From NCBI GenBank assembly GCA_017555205.1, contig JAFZGW010000033.1, positions 1-64,000 of the forward strand: 64,000 bases of DNA. The letters are read 5' to 3'. Numbering within the stretch: the first letter of the stretch is position 1; each line of letters opens with the position of its first letter. Positions 25,917 through 33,101 of the stretch are shown in pieces. A model generated the notes under the pieces. It was not told where the DNA came from. It worked only from the letters and a program-made list of their open reading frames with translations, and ran no database searches. Both the position numbers and the translations under genes were made by a program. This DNA comes from Akkermansia sp. GTDB lineage: Bacteria > Verrucomicrobiota > Verrucomicrobiia > Verrucomicrobiales > Akkermansiaceae.

Positions 25917-26912
25917 ATGCACGAGCAGAACTACACAGACTTTGCGCAAGCGCTGGTAGACTGGTTCAGCGAACAAGGGCGAGATTACCCTTGGAGACGC
26001 ACCACTGATCCGTGGGCTATTCTGGTGAGCGAAGTCATGCTGCAACAGACCACCATCCCTACGGTCTTAGCTCGCTACGAAAGCTGGCTTTCCCAATTTC
26101 CCACACCGGCGGCACTGGCCGCAGTCGATGAACAGACCGCCCTGCGCTCGTGGGAAGGACTGGGCTACTACCGCCGGGTGCGCTCGCTGCAAGCTGCGGC
26201 CATTGCGATATGCGAAAAGCACAATGGAGAATTTCCGCGGGATGAAGCCCACATTCGCGCCCTGCCCGGCATAGGCGACTACACAGCCGGAGCTGTGCTA
26301 AGCTTTGCCTACAACCACCCGGCAGCACTGGTAGACGCCAACGTGAGCCGAGTATTCGCACGGCTTTTTAATGACCCCACCCCGGTAGACAGCCCGTCCG
26401 GTCGCAAAAAACACTGGCAGCTTGCAGCACAGCTAGTGCACCCGACCAACCCGCGAGCTTACAATTCGGCACTTATGGAGCTGGGGCAAACCATCTGCAC
26501 CGGCGGCACTCCCACCTGCCTACTTTGCCCGGTTCGGCAGTACTGTACAGCCACAGCACCGGAAAAACTCCCGGTCAAGCTCCCCAAAAAGGCAATCACC
26601 GAGTTAGAACACTGGGATATATGGCACAGCTGCGACCAAGGGCTGCTCATGGAAAAACAACCCGACGGCAAACGCCACGAAGGCATGTACCGGCTCCCCC
26701 GCCGCGAACCGGCAGAACTACAAAATTGCCCACACATTTGCGACCAGAAATACAGCGTAACTCGCTACAAAGTAACACGCCATCTTTTCCGCGCGGATTC
26801 CGCCTGCCCCCGCGCAGGTGAATGCTATATTCCATGGTCGCAACTTCAGCACACCCCCATGGCCAGCCCCGACCGCAAACTGGTACAAAAATATACCCCC
26901 AAAAAAAACTAA
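25917..26912 (+). CDS. mutY: A/G-specific adenine DNA glycosylase
   Basis: Base-excision repair enzyme that removes adenine opposite 8-oxoguanine; 331 aa. It has the VMLQQTTIPTVLARY motif, the helix-hairpin-helix LPGIGDYTAGAV, the catalytic Asp in VDANVSRVFARLF, and a 4Fe-4S loop with spacing C-x6-C-x2-C-x5-C (CTGGTPTCLLCPVRQYC). The C-terminal 8-oxoG recognition domain is short but present (GMYRLPRR, SPDRKLVQKY). It starts 2 nt after the transporter stop, so it is in the same transcript without an obvious functional link. Confidence 0.95.
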   Translation: MHEQNYTDFAQALVDWFSEQGRDYPWRRTTDPWAILVSEVMLQQTTIPTVLARYESWLSQFPTPAALAAVDEQTALRSWEGLGYYRRVRSLQAAAIAICEKHNGEFPRDEAHIRALPGIGDYTAGAVLSFAYNHPAALVDANVSRVFARLFNDPTPVDSPSGRKKHWQLAAQLVHPTNPRAYNSALMELGQTICTGGTPTCLLCPVRQYCTATAPEKLPVKLPKKAITELEHWDIWHSCDQGLLMEKQPDGKRHEGMYRLPRREPAELQNCPHICDQKYSVTRYKVTRHLFRADSACPRAGECYIPWSQLQHTPMASPDRKLVQKYTPKKN

Positions 26913-27020
26913 TCCGGCGATTCCACAGGGAAATGCCCCAGCGATTTGCAAGAATTGAGCAAACGATGTAGCTTTCTATGTCATTCCACCATGATTTTTT
27001 CATTTTGACACAGCGTATAC

Positions 27021-27048
27021 TTGACTTGAAGCCACATTCGTATACAAT
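27021..27048 (+). promoter_or_regulatory. Promoter of skp-lpxD
   Basis: TTGACT (27021-27026), 16 nt, TACAAT (27043-27048). It predicts transcription from about 27055, which removes the upstream in-frame starts at 26978 and 27047 and supports the ATG at 27077. Confidence 0.65.
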
Positions 27049-27076
27049 GTTTAAGTCAATAGACCTCAATAAAGCT

Positions 27077-27715
27077 ATGAAGTTCCACAACATCATCACC
27101 ACAGTTGCCGTAACGCTGAGTGCACTTGTTGCTACAGCTCAGGCAGAGATTAAAGTAGCCTCTGTCAATGTTACCGAGCTCTACACCATGTTCTACAAGC
27201 GCTTCGATACCGAGGTGCGCCTGAAAGAAGAAGAGGCCAAGATTAAGGCTGAAATCAAGCAACGTGAGGACAAACTGCGTGCCCTGCAGGAGCAGGATCA
27301 GAAGATTCAGAAGCAGTATGACCCCTCCCTCTCCGAATCTCAGGTAAAGAAACTGCGCGACCAGCACAACCTCAAGGTAAACGAGATTCAGGCTGCTCAG
27401 CAGGAACTTCAGACCTACGTACAGCGCCGCTCTCTGGCCTTCAAGGAAATGTTCCGCCGCGACATGGCTCTGCTCTTCAACGAAGTTCAGCAGGCCATCA
27501 CCGATTGCTCCACTCAGGGTGGTTATGATTTGGTAATTGACTCCAGCGCCACAAACGCCACAACCGGCATGAAAGTGTTCCCCCATGTGAAGAGCACCTT
27601 CGACATCACCCCCGAAGTTCTCAAGCACATCAATGCCGGTGCCCCTGCCGGTTTCGACCCCAAGGCCGAGCTGCAGCGCCTCTACGGCAACGGTGCAACA
27701 CCCGCTGCCAATTAA
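27077..27715 (+). CDS. skp: OmpH/Skp-family periplasmic chaperone
   Basis: 212 aa with signal peptide MKFHNIITTVAVTLSALVAT (cleaved after AQA). The mature N-terminus EIKVASVNVTELY matches the OmpH family start. A long charged coiled coil follows (about 50-130; Lys/Glu/Gln-rich), the tentacle that holds unfolded outer-membrane proteins. The end returns to the body domain (GYDLVIDSSATN). The start at 27077 is chosen because the longer frame begins upstream of the promoter and lacks a signal peptide. It lies 34 nt before lpxD, the order found in E. coli, which supports an outer-membrane biogenesis role. Confidence 0.9.
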   Translation: MKFHNIITTVAVTLSALVATAQAEIKVASVNVTELYTMFYKRFDTEVRLKEEEAKIKAEIKQREDKLRALQEQDQKIQKQYDPSLSESQVKKLRDQHNLKVNEIQAAQQELQTYVQRRSLAFKEMFRRDMALLFNEVQQAITDCSTQGGYDLVIDSSATNATTGMKVFPHVKSTFDITPEVLKHINAGAPAGFDPKAELQRLYGNGATPAAN

Positions 27716-27749
27716 TTAGTTTCACCCTAACCCCATTAAGAGCACTGCC

Positions 27750-28826
27750 ATGAATCTCTCTCTAGAGCAGGTTGTCGCTCTCACCGGGGGCAAGATTCTC
27801 AACCCGACTCCGGAGATTAACATCTCCGGAGTCGCTACGTTGGCCGAAGCCTGCCCCGGCGAGATTTCCTTCCTCGGCAACGAAAAATACTTCAAAGATT
27901 TCCTTGCGACCAAAGCGTCTGTCGTTCTGGTACCGCCGAGTCTGCCGGAATACCCGGAAAATGTAGTCTTCATTGAAGTTGAAAACCCCTCCCTTGCATT
28001 CAATGCAGTGGTAGGCCACTTCATGAAGGCAGCTACTGACTTCAAGCCGGGCATCTCCCCGGGAGCCTATGTAGATGCCGAGGCCGTGCTCAACCCTGAC
28101 AAGGTAAGAGTATCTCCCGGTGCTGTTATCGAAGCCGGAGCCGCCATCGGCGATGGTTGCGACATCGGTCCCGGCTGCGTGATTGGCAAATCTGCCGTAC
28201 TGGGAGAAAACTGCAAGCTCTATGCCAACGTGGTTGTGCGTGAGCGCTGTGTGCTGGGTAAGAACGTAGTTGTGCAGCCCGGTGCCGTTATCGGCTCTGA
28301 CGGCTTCGGATTCCTGCTCAACAAGGAAACCGGTCGCTATGAAACGGTAGATCAGGTTGGCGTCGTCATCATTGGCGACAACGTTGACATCGGCGCCAAC
28401 ACCACCATCGACCGCGCTCGTTTCGGTCGTACAATCATAGGCGAAGGGACAAAAATCGACAACCTCGTGCAGATTGGCCACAATGTGGTCGTCGGCAAAC
28501 ACACGGTGATAGTCTCCCAAAGCGGTATTGCCGGCAGCACACAAATTGGCGATTATGTGACCGTAGCCGCTCAGGTAGGCATTGCCGGCCACATCACGAT
28601 TGGCGACAAAGCCGTAATGGCAGCCCGCACAGGCGTTATCTCCTCGCTGGAAGGTGGTCAGGTATATTGGGGAGCCCCTGCTGCCCCCTACAAGGATGCA
28701 GCCAAGCAATACGCTGCTATTCGCAAATTACCTGAGGCCATGAAAGAAATGGCCAACCTTAAAAAACAGGCTGCGGAAATCAAAGAACTCATTGATCAAG
28801 CTCTTGCCGAACAGGCCGGGGAGTGA
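27750..28826 (+). CDS. lpxD: UDP-3-O-acylglucosamine N-acyltransferase
   Basis: Third step of lipid A synthesis, transferring the second hydroxyacyl chain from acyl-ACP; cytoplasmic homotrimer, 358 aa. An N-terminal uridine-binding domain (LNPTPEINISGVATL, ISFLGNEKY) leads into a left-handed beta helix of hexapeptide repeats from about residue 110 to 300. The catalytic histidine region NLVQIGHNVVVG is present. The C-terminal helix KEMANLKKQAAEIKELI completes the family layout. It follows skp and ends in a strong terminator, giving a two-gene envelope operon. The presence of the gene shows the organism makes lipid A. Confidence 0.96.
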   Translation: MNLSLEQVVALTGGKILNPTPEINISGVATLAEACPGEISFLGNEKYFKDFLATKASVVLVPPSLPEYPENVVFIEVENPSLAFNAVVGHFMKAATDFKPGISPGAYVDAEAVLNPDKVRVSPGAVIEAGAAIGDGCDIGPGCVIGKSAVLGENCKLYANVVVRERCVLGKNVVVQPGAVIGSDGFGFLLNKETGRYETVDQVGVVIIGDNVDIGANTTIDRARFGRTIIGEGTKIDNLVQIGHNVVVGKHTVIVSQSGIAGSTQIGDYVTVAAQVGIAGHITIGDKAVMAARTGVISSLEGGQVYWGAPAAPYKDAAKQYAAIRKLPEAMKEMANLKKQAAEIKELIDQALAEQAGE

Positions 28827-28851
28827 TAAAAGTCCACCCTTATACACCAAC

Positions 28852-28890
28852 GAGCCCGCTGCGCATCTGCACAGCGGGCTCGCTTGTTTT
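28852..28890 (+). terminator. Terminator of skp-lpxD
   Basis: A 10-bp stem (GAGCCCGCTG 28852-28861, CAGCGGGCTC 28872-28881) with a 10-nt loop and a GCTTGTTTTA tail. Confidence 0.85.
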
Positions 28891-28906
28891 ATAAATATCC
28901 GAAAAA

Positions 28907-29203
28907 TTATTGCGCAGAAATAGCCGTACGCACGACCTCTTCAAGCGGAGCCGTATCATACTTATCCGCCCAGGCTTTAAGCTCTTTACCGGAGTAAGAA
29001 GAAAGCCCATCGGCCGTTAACCTGCGAGCCAACACACCGGCAGGTATCAGCATGCAAAGAAAATCAGAGTCCGTCTCATAACCTACCTTTACCTTTCCCT
29101 CACGGGTCATGATGACACCATCGCAAGGGCTCATGGAATTCAGTTCAATAATCGCCTCCGTAAGAACCGACCGGTCGATTTCAAATGATACATCGTCACT
29201 CAT
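28907..29203 (-). CDS. Small soluble protein of unknown function
   Basis: 98 aa, acidic, no signal peptide or membrane helix. It contains SPCDGVIMTREGKVKVGYETDSDFLCML, which could form a beta hairpin or sheet, followed by a helical C-terminus. No family recognised. The longer frame to 29254 adds 17 residues without support. A TTGAGT-17-TATAAT promoter ends 6 nt before the ATG at 29203 and fixes this start. It is divergent from the lipoprotein-like gene at 29300, with both promoters packed into 96 bases. Confidence 0.7.
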   Translation of the reverse strand: MSDDVSFEIDRSVLTEAIIELNSMSPCDGVIMTREGKVKVGYETDSDFLCMLIPAGVLARRLTADGLSSYSGKELKAWADKYDTAPLEEVVRTAISAQ

Positions 29204-29209
29204 GGCGGC

Positions 29210-29238
29210 ATTATACCCCGGATTTGTTCCTAACTCAA
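29210..29238 (-). promoter_or_regulatory. Promoter of the 98-aa protein
   Basis: Minus strand: TTGAGT (29233-29238), 17 nt, TATAAT (29210-29215). The gap to the ATG is six bases, so a leaderless transcript is predicted. Confidence 0.7.
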
Positions 29239-29263
29239 GCCACAAGTTTGGCAAACATCAGAC

Positions 29264-29293
29264 TTGACGTCCCCCCTCGTTATGGTGTAGGCT
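29264..29293 (+). promoter_or_regulatory. Promoter of the 204-aa exported protein
   Basis: TTGACG (29264-29269), 18 nt, TAGGCT (29288-29293). The ATG at 29300 follows after six bases, predicting another leaderless start on the opposite side of the same intergenic region. Confidence 0.6.
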
Positions 29294-29299
29294 ATAAGC

Positions 29300-29914
29300 A
29301 TGAATAGATTTTACATGATGGTAGCTGCTGCGTTAATGTGTGCCCTGCCCATTTCCTGCCAGCAACAACAGGTTAGCGAAAAACCCACCGGCGAACAGGA
29401 GCAGCAGATGGAGCCGCCCCTGCACTTGGGTGCTGTGCACCAAGTTTACCCGGAGCAAGGTTTCGCGCTGCTGCGAATCATCGGCCCGATGCCCAAAAGC
29501 GGCACCGTGCTCATCACCCACCCGGTAGACGGCACAAACTCTCGCATAGGCAACCTATGTGTTACCGCCGAAACGGCAGCCCGCAACAACATCATTGCCG
29601 CGGATATTCGCTCCGGCGTTGTCATGAAGGGTGATCGCGTTTTCCAATACCGCAATATCCTCACTACGGAAAATGAGGAAGAAACCTCTACCGAGCACCC
29701 CATACTCGACACCGTGCCCGACAGCGCCGTACAGGAGATGCAAACAGAAGCCGCACCCCAAGAGCAAACTCAAACTCCGCCCGACCTGAGCGAGCAGGAA
29801 TCGCCCCTCCCGACCCCGGCTCCCGTTGAGCCACAACCCACACAAACAGAAAGCTCCGCCACTCCGCCAACGTACCTGGATGACATTCCCGATGATATAA
29901 GCGGCTGGAACTAA
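29300..29914 (+). CDS. Putative lipoprotein of unknown function
   Basis: 204 aa. The N-terminus is an export signal ending PISC at residues 17-20, a poor but possible lipobox. After a Gln-rich linker comes a compact region of about 70 residues (HQVYPEQGFALLRIIG, GTVLITHPVDG, GDRVFQYR) with the look of a small beta-barrel domain. The last 80 residues are Pro/Glu/Gln-rich and probably disordered. No family named. It lies 23 nt before the FAA-hydrolase gene and probably shares its transcript. Confidence 0.7.
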   Translation: MNRFYMMVAAALMCALPISCQQQQVSEKPTGEQEQQMEPPLHLGAVHQVYPEQGFALLRIIGPMPKSGTVLITHPVDGTNSRIGNLCVTAETAARNNIIAADIRSGVVMKGDRVFQYRNILTTENEEETSTEHPILDTVPDSAVQEMQTEAAPQEQTQTPPDLSEQESPLPTPAPVEPQPTQTESSATPPTYLDDIPDDISGWN

Positions 29915-29937
29915 CAACCTTTTTTCATTACACTGAA

Positions 29938-30807
29938 ATGAGACTGCAATATTATGTAGACGAAGACGGTGAAAGCGTCATCGGGCTGTGGATTCCACGC
30001 CGAAAATGCTGGATAGACGTCACCGGACAAGATGACCAAATTTGGGCTGCTCTTCAACCGGGCGGCAAGAAACTGCGCAAAGAAATTGAGACCTGGATTT
30101 CCAAAGGAGCCACAGACGGTGTAGAAGTTGACATGGATGGGCTTGTCGTATCAAGCGCCCTCCATGTACAGCCCTGCACCATAGCATGTTTAGGGAAAAG
30201 CTATGCAGCTCATGCAAAGGAATTCAGCGGAGACTGCCCCGACGAGCCCTCTATCTTCCTGAAAGCGACGTCTGCTATCAGTTCCGATTTATCGTATGTA
30301 CTCAATCCTCCCGGTGCGCAAAAGCTCGATTATGAAGTAGAACTTGCCGTAATAATCGGCGACACTCTACACAACGCAACAGCGGCCGAAGCTCGCCGAG
30401 CCATTGTTGGCTACACCCTCATGTGCGACTATTCCGAGCGTGCGTATCAACTCGAACATGCCGGGCAATGGACAAAAGGAAAAAGTTATGATACCTTCGC
30501 ACCGTTCGGGCCGATACTTGTCTCAAAAGACGAAATTCCCAATCCGGACAACCTGACCCTGCAACTGAAAGTAAACGGGGAACTGCGCCAGTGCGCATCC
30601 ACGGCAGAACTCATCATGCCGGTAGCCGAGTTGGTTGCCTATGTCTCGCGCTTCATGACCCTGAATGCCGGAGATGTGGTCTCCACCGGAACACCGGGTG
30701 GTGTAGGCATGGGAATGACCCCGCCCTGCTACCTTAAACCGGGCGATGTGGTAGAAATCGGCTGCGATTCCATCGGCTGGATGAAGCAAATTGTTGAGCA
30801 GGAATAA
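29938..30807 (+). CDS. Fumarylacetoacetate hydrolase-family protein
   Basis: 289 aa, cytoplasmic. A short N-terminal domain precedes the FAH fold: IACLGKSYAAHAKEF, EPSIFLKATSAIS, the metal-binding LDYEVELAVIIG (Glu pair), GYTLMCDYSER, the KSYDTFAPFGP signature, and the closing STGTPGGVGMG. Members of this family are hydrolases, decarboxylases or tautomerases acting on 2-oxo acids (for example oxaloacetate tautomerase/decarboxylase or acylpyruvase). The exact substrate cannot be read. Nothing nearby indicates aromatic catabolism, so a housekeeping clean-up role is more likely than tyrosine breakdown. Confidence 0.88.
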   Translation: MRLQYYVDEDGESVIGLWIPRRKCWIDVTGQDDQIWAALQPGGKKLRKEIETWISKGATDGVEVDMDGLVVSSALHVQPCTIACLGKSYAAHAKEFSGDCPDEPSIFLKATSAISSDLSYVLNPPGAQKLDYEVELAVIIGDTLHNATAAEARRAIVGYTLMCDYSERAYQLEHAGQWTKGKSYDTFAPFGPILVSKDEIPNPDNLTLQLKVNGELRQCASTAELIMPVAELVAYVSRFMTLNAGDVVSTGTPGGVGMGMTPPCYLKPGDVVEIGCDSIGWMKQIVEQE

Positions 30808-30822
30808 TTTTTGAAAAAAAGG

Positions 30823-30850
30823 TTGCATTTACAGAAAAACGATGTAGAAT
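30823..30850 (+). promoter_or_regulatory. Promoter of the sugar-nucleotide epimerase
   Basis: TTGCAT (30823-30828), 16 nt, TAGAAT (30845-30850). It gives a leader of about 40 nt before the ATG at 30898. Confidence 0.55.
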
Positions 30851-30897
30851 AATTGCTGTTCGGCCTACAATATTCAATCGCTTACAAACCTCGTCAA

Positions 30898-31932
30898 ATG
30901 AAACTTCTCGTAACCGGTGCTGCCGGCTTTGTCGGCTTCCACACCATCAATCGCCTCATCAATGAAGGACATAGTGTGGTGGGTATCGACAATCTTTGCG
31001 AACCGGACACCGTAGCTCTCAAAAAAATCAGGCTCTCTCTCCTGGGCATTAACCCCGAGGCAATTGCAGATGCCCGCCCGGTGCGCAGCACAATAGCCCA
31101 GTTTGATTTTGTCAAACTCGATATACTTAATCGTGAGCAGATGCTCAGCCTGTGCCACGAAAATCGCTTTGATGCCATCATACATCTTGCGGCAGTAGCC
31201 GGTACTGCCATGTCGAAGAAATACCCCACGGCGTTCTACGATATCAATACTACGGGTACACTCAACATGCTGGAGGCAGCCCGCCTCAGCAACGCCAAGC
31301 ATTTCTTCTTCACCTCCAGTTCAGTCGTGCACGGCAAGTTGTCGAAAGCCCCCATGAGCGAGCAAGACGATGTAGATAGCCCGTTGAGCATGTACGCCGG
31401 CTCCAAGCGCGCTGCTGAGCTGCTGTGCTACACCTACGCACAGTCATACAACTTACCTGTTACCATCTTCCGACTCTTCAACGTGTACGGTTCGTGGTGT
31501 CGCCCCAATTCCGAACCGATGCGAATTGCTCACAGCATCAGCGTCGGCACCCCCGTCAAGGTGATTAACGACGGTTACCTTGTACGAGATTTCACCTATG
31601 TGGACGATGTCGTAGACGGTATGATATTTGCCCTGAATACCCCGAGCCATAAGCCGGGGCAGTCACCCTATGCCCTCTACAACGTAGGGCGCTCTACACC
31701 AGTTCCCTATTTATCATTCATTCAGAGCATCGAAATGGCACTGGGAATCCCCGCCATTATCGAGCAGGATACCACTGACCCCTTCTCACTGGGAGAACAT
31801 GTCGAAATGTACGCCGATACAACCAAGCTCGAATCAGAACTGGCCTACTCCCCCGTTTGGGATTATGAGGAGGCGGTACCTCTCTTCGCGCGGTGGTTTA
31901 AAGACAATTACAACGTAAACTTTACTATTTAA
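30898..31932 (+). CDS. NAD-dependent sugar-nucleotide epimerase (UDP-glucuronate 4-epimerase-like)
   Basis: 344 aa extended SDR enzyme. It has the Rossmann motif TGAAGFVGFHTI, the SSS segment of FFTSSSVVHG, and the catalytic Tyr/Lys in MYAGSKRAAELL. Also present are FNVYGSWCRPNSEPMR and the RDFTYVDDVVDGM signature of GalE/UGE/GAE enzymes. The RP after the YG turn and the SEPM segment point to the glucuronate-4-epimerase branch. It would supply an activated sugar for LPS or capsule, but no glycosyltransferase is adjacent. The longer frame (from 30853) adds 15 residues before the Rossmann strand and is not used. Confidence 0.88.
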   Translation: MKLLVTGAAGFVGFHTINRLINEGHSVVGIDNLCEPDTVALKKIRLSLLGINPEAIADARPVRSTIAQFDFVKLDILNREQMLSLCHENRFDAIIHLAAVAGTAMSKKYPTAFYDINTTGTLNMLEAARLSNAKHFFFTSSSVVHGKLSKAPMSEQDDVDSPLSMYAGSKRAAELLCYTYAQSYNLPVTIFRLFNVYGSWCRPNSEPMRIAHSISVGTPVKVINDGYLVRDFTYVDDVVDGMIFALNTPSHKPGQSPYALYNVGRSTPVPYLSFIQSIEMALGIPAIIEQDTTDPFSLGEHVEMYADTTKLESELAYSPVWDYEEAVPLFARWFKDNYNVNFTI

Positions 31933-31941
31933 CCCAATAAG

Positions 31942-31977
31942 AAGCGTGGCAGAAGCTCGGAACTTCCGCCACGCCTT
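31942..31977. terminator. Hairpin between the epimerase and pyrD
   Basis: GCGTGGC (31944-31950) pairs with GCCACGC (31968-31974), with an inner GAAG/CTTC extension. The T-tract is poor (CTTCTATC), so it may be a weak terminator or a processing structure ahead of pyrD. Confidence 0.45.
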
Positions 31978-31988
31978 CTATCATTACT

Positions 31989-33020
31989 GTGAACCCGATT
32001 ATATACAACATAGGCAAACGGTTCCTCTTTAGCTTGGACCCGGAAACAGCGCACGGCCTTACATTGGCCGGTCTGCGCATGGCGGAGAAAGCGCGAGTAC
32101 TCCCCCTGATAGCTCAGCGCACCATCTCGAATCCGATAACGGTCATGGGGATTAAGTTTCCCAATCGAGTGGGGCTTGCCGCCGGTATGGACAAAGAAGC
32201 CAACACTATCGCCGCCTTCGGGCAACTGGGATTCGGCTTTGTGGAGGTCGGCACCTTAACCCCTCGTCCGCAGTCAGGCAACCCCAAGCCCCGTCTTTTT
32301 CGCTGCATACCGCAGCGAGCCATCATCAATCACATGGGAATCAACAACCCCGGTATTGATAAAGGCGTGGAAAACATAGAGGCCACGACCCGATTCAACG
32401 GTGTGCTGGGTGTCAATATCAGCAAAAACAAAGTAACCCCCAACGATGAGGCTCGCATGGACTATTTGGCCTGCATGCGCGCTGCGTGGAATGTAGCGGA
32501 CTATATCGCCATCAACTTCTCCTGCCCGAATGTTCCCAACCTGTGCAACCTGGCAAAGGCTGCACCTGCGGCAGACCTACTGGCAAGCCTTAAAAGCGAG
32601 CAGGCCAACCTCGCTAACGATACCGGTCGTTATGTCCCCATCGTTATGAAGGTGTCTCCCGATATGGATGAAGCCCAGATTAACGAACTGGCTCAGGTAT
32701 TCATGGATAGCCAGCTCGATGGCCTCATTTGCTCCAACACTACAACCACCCGCAACGGCGTGGAGGGCCACCCAGCAGCAGCACAAAGCGGCGGTCTCTC
32801 CGGCGCTCCGCTCTACGACCGAGCCAATGAAACACTTGAGGCCTTTGCTAAGGCACTCAAAGGCTCCATCCCCATTATTGGTGTGGGCGGTATCATGAGC
32901 GGTGATGATGCGGTGAAGAAAATTCGCGCAGGCGCCAGCCTTGTGCAGCTCTACAGCGGCTTCATATACAACGGGCCCAAACTCATATACGATTGCGCAA
33001 AAGCAATCCGCGACATGTAA
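31989..33020 (+). CDS. pyrD: Dihydroorotate dehydrogenase (quinone), class 2
   Basis: Fourth step of pyrimidine synthesis; FMN enzyme bound to the inner membrane face, 343 aa. The N-terminal amphipathic segment (YNIGKRFLFSLDPETAHGLTLAGLRM) is the class 2 membrane-association region. Core motifs: NRVGLAAGMDKEA, FVEVGTLTPRPQSGNPKPRLFR, NHMGINNPG, NFSCPNVPNL and GVGGIMSGDDAVKKI. The start codon is GTG. A bidirectional terminator follows the gene. Confidence 0.96.
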   Translation: MNPIIYNIGKRFLFSLDPETAHGLTLAGLRMAEKARVLPLIAQRTISNPITVMGIKFPNRVGLAAGMDKEANTIAAFGQLGFGFVEVGTLTPRPQSGNPKPRLFRCIPQRAIINHMGINNPGIDKGVENIEATTRFNGVLGVNISKNKVTPNDEARMDYLACMRAAWNVADYIAINFSCPNVPNLCNLAKAAPAADLLASLKSEQANLANDTGRYVPIVMKVSPDMDEAQINELAQVFMDSQLDGLICSNTTTTRNGVEGHPAAAQSGGLSGAPLYDRANETLEAFAKALKGSIPIIGVGGIMSGDDAVKKIRAGASLVQLYSGFIYNGPKLIYDCAKAIRDM

Positions 33021-33047
33021 TCAGTCGCTGCTCATTGGCAAAATATC

Positions 33048-33076
33048 GAAAAAGGCCGCTTTTTGCGGCCTTTTTC
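33048..33076. terminator. Bidirectional terminator between pyrD and the EptA-like gene
   Basis: A 12-bp stem (GAAAAAGGCCGC 33048-33059, GCGGCCTTTTTC 33065-33076) with a TTTTT loop. A/T runs on both arms allow termination from either side between two convergent genes. Confidence 0.88.
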
Positions 33077-33101
33077 ATTTCTCACAAATCAGTGGGTATT
33101 A

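Noticed and set aside
27005..27010. A perfect TTGACA upstream of skp
   Set aside because: No -10 stands 16-18 nt away; the TTGACT at 27021 pairs better with TACAAT.
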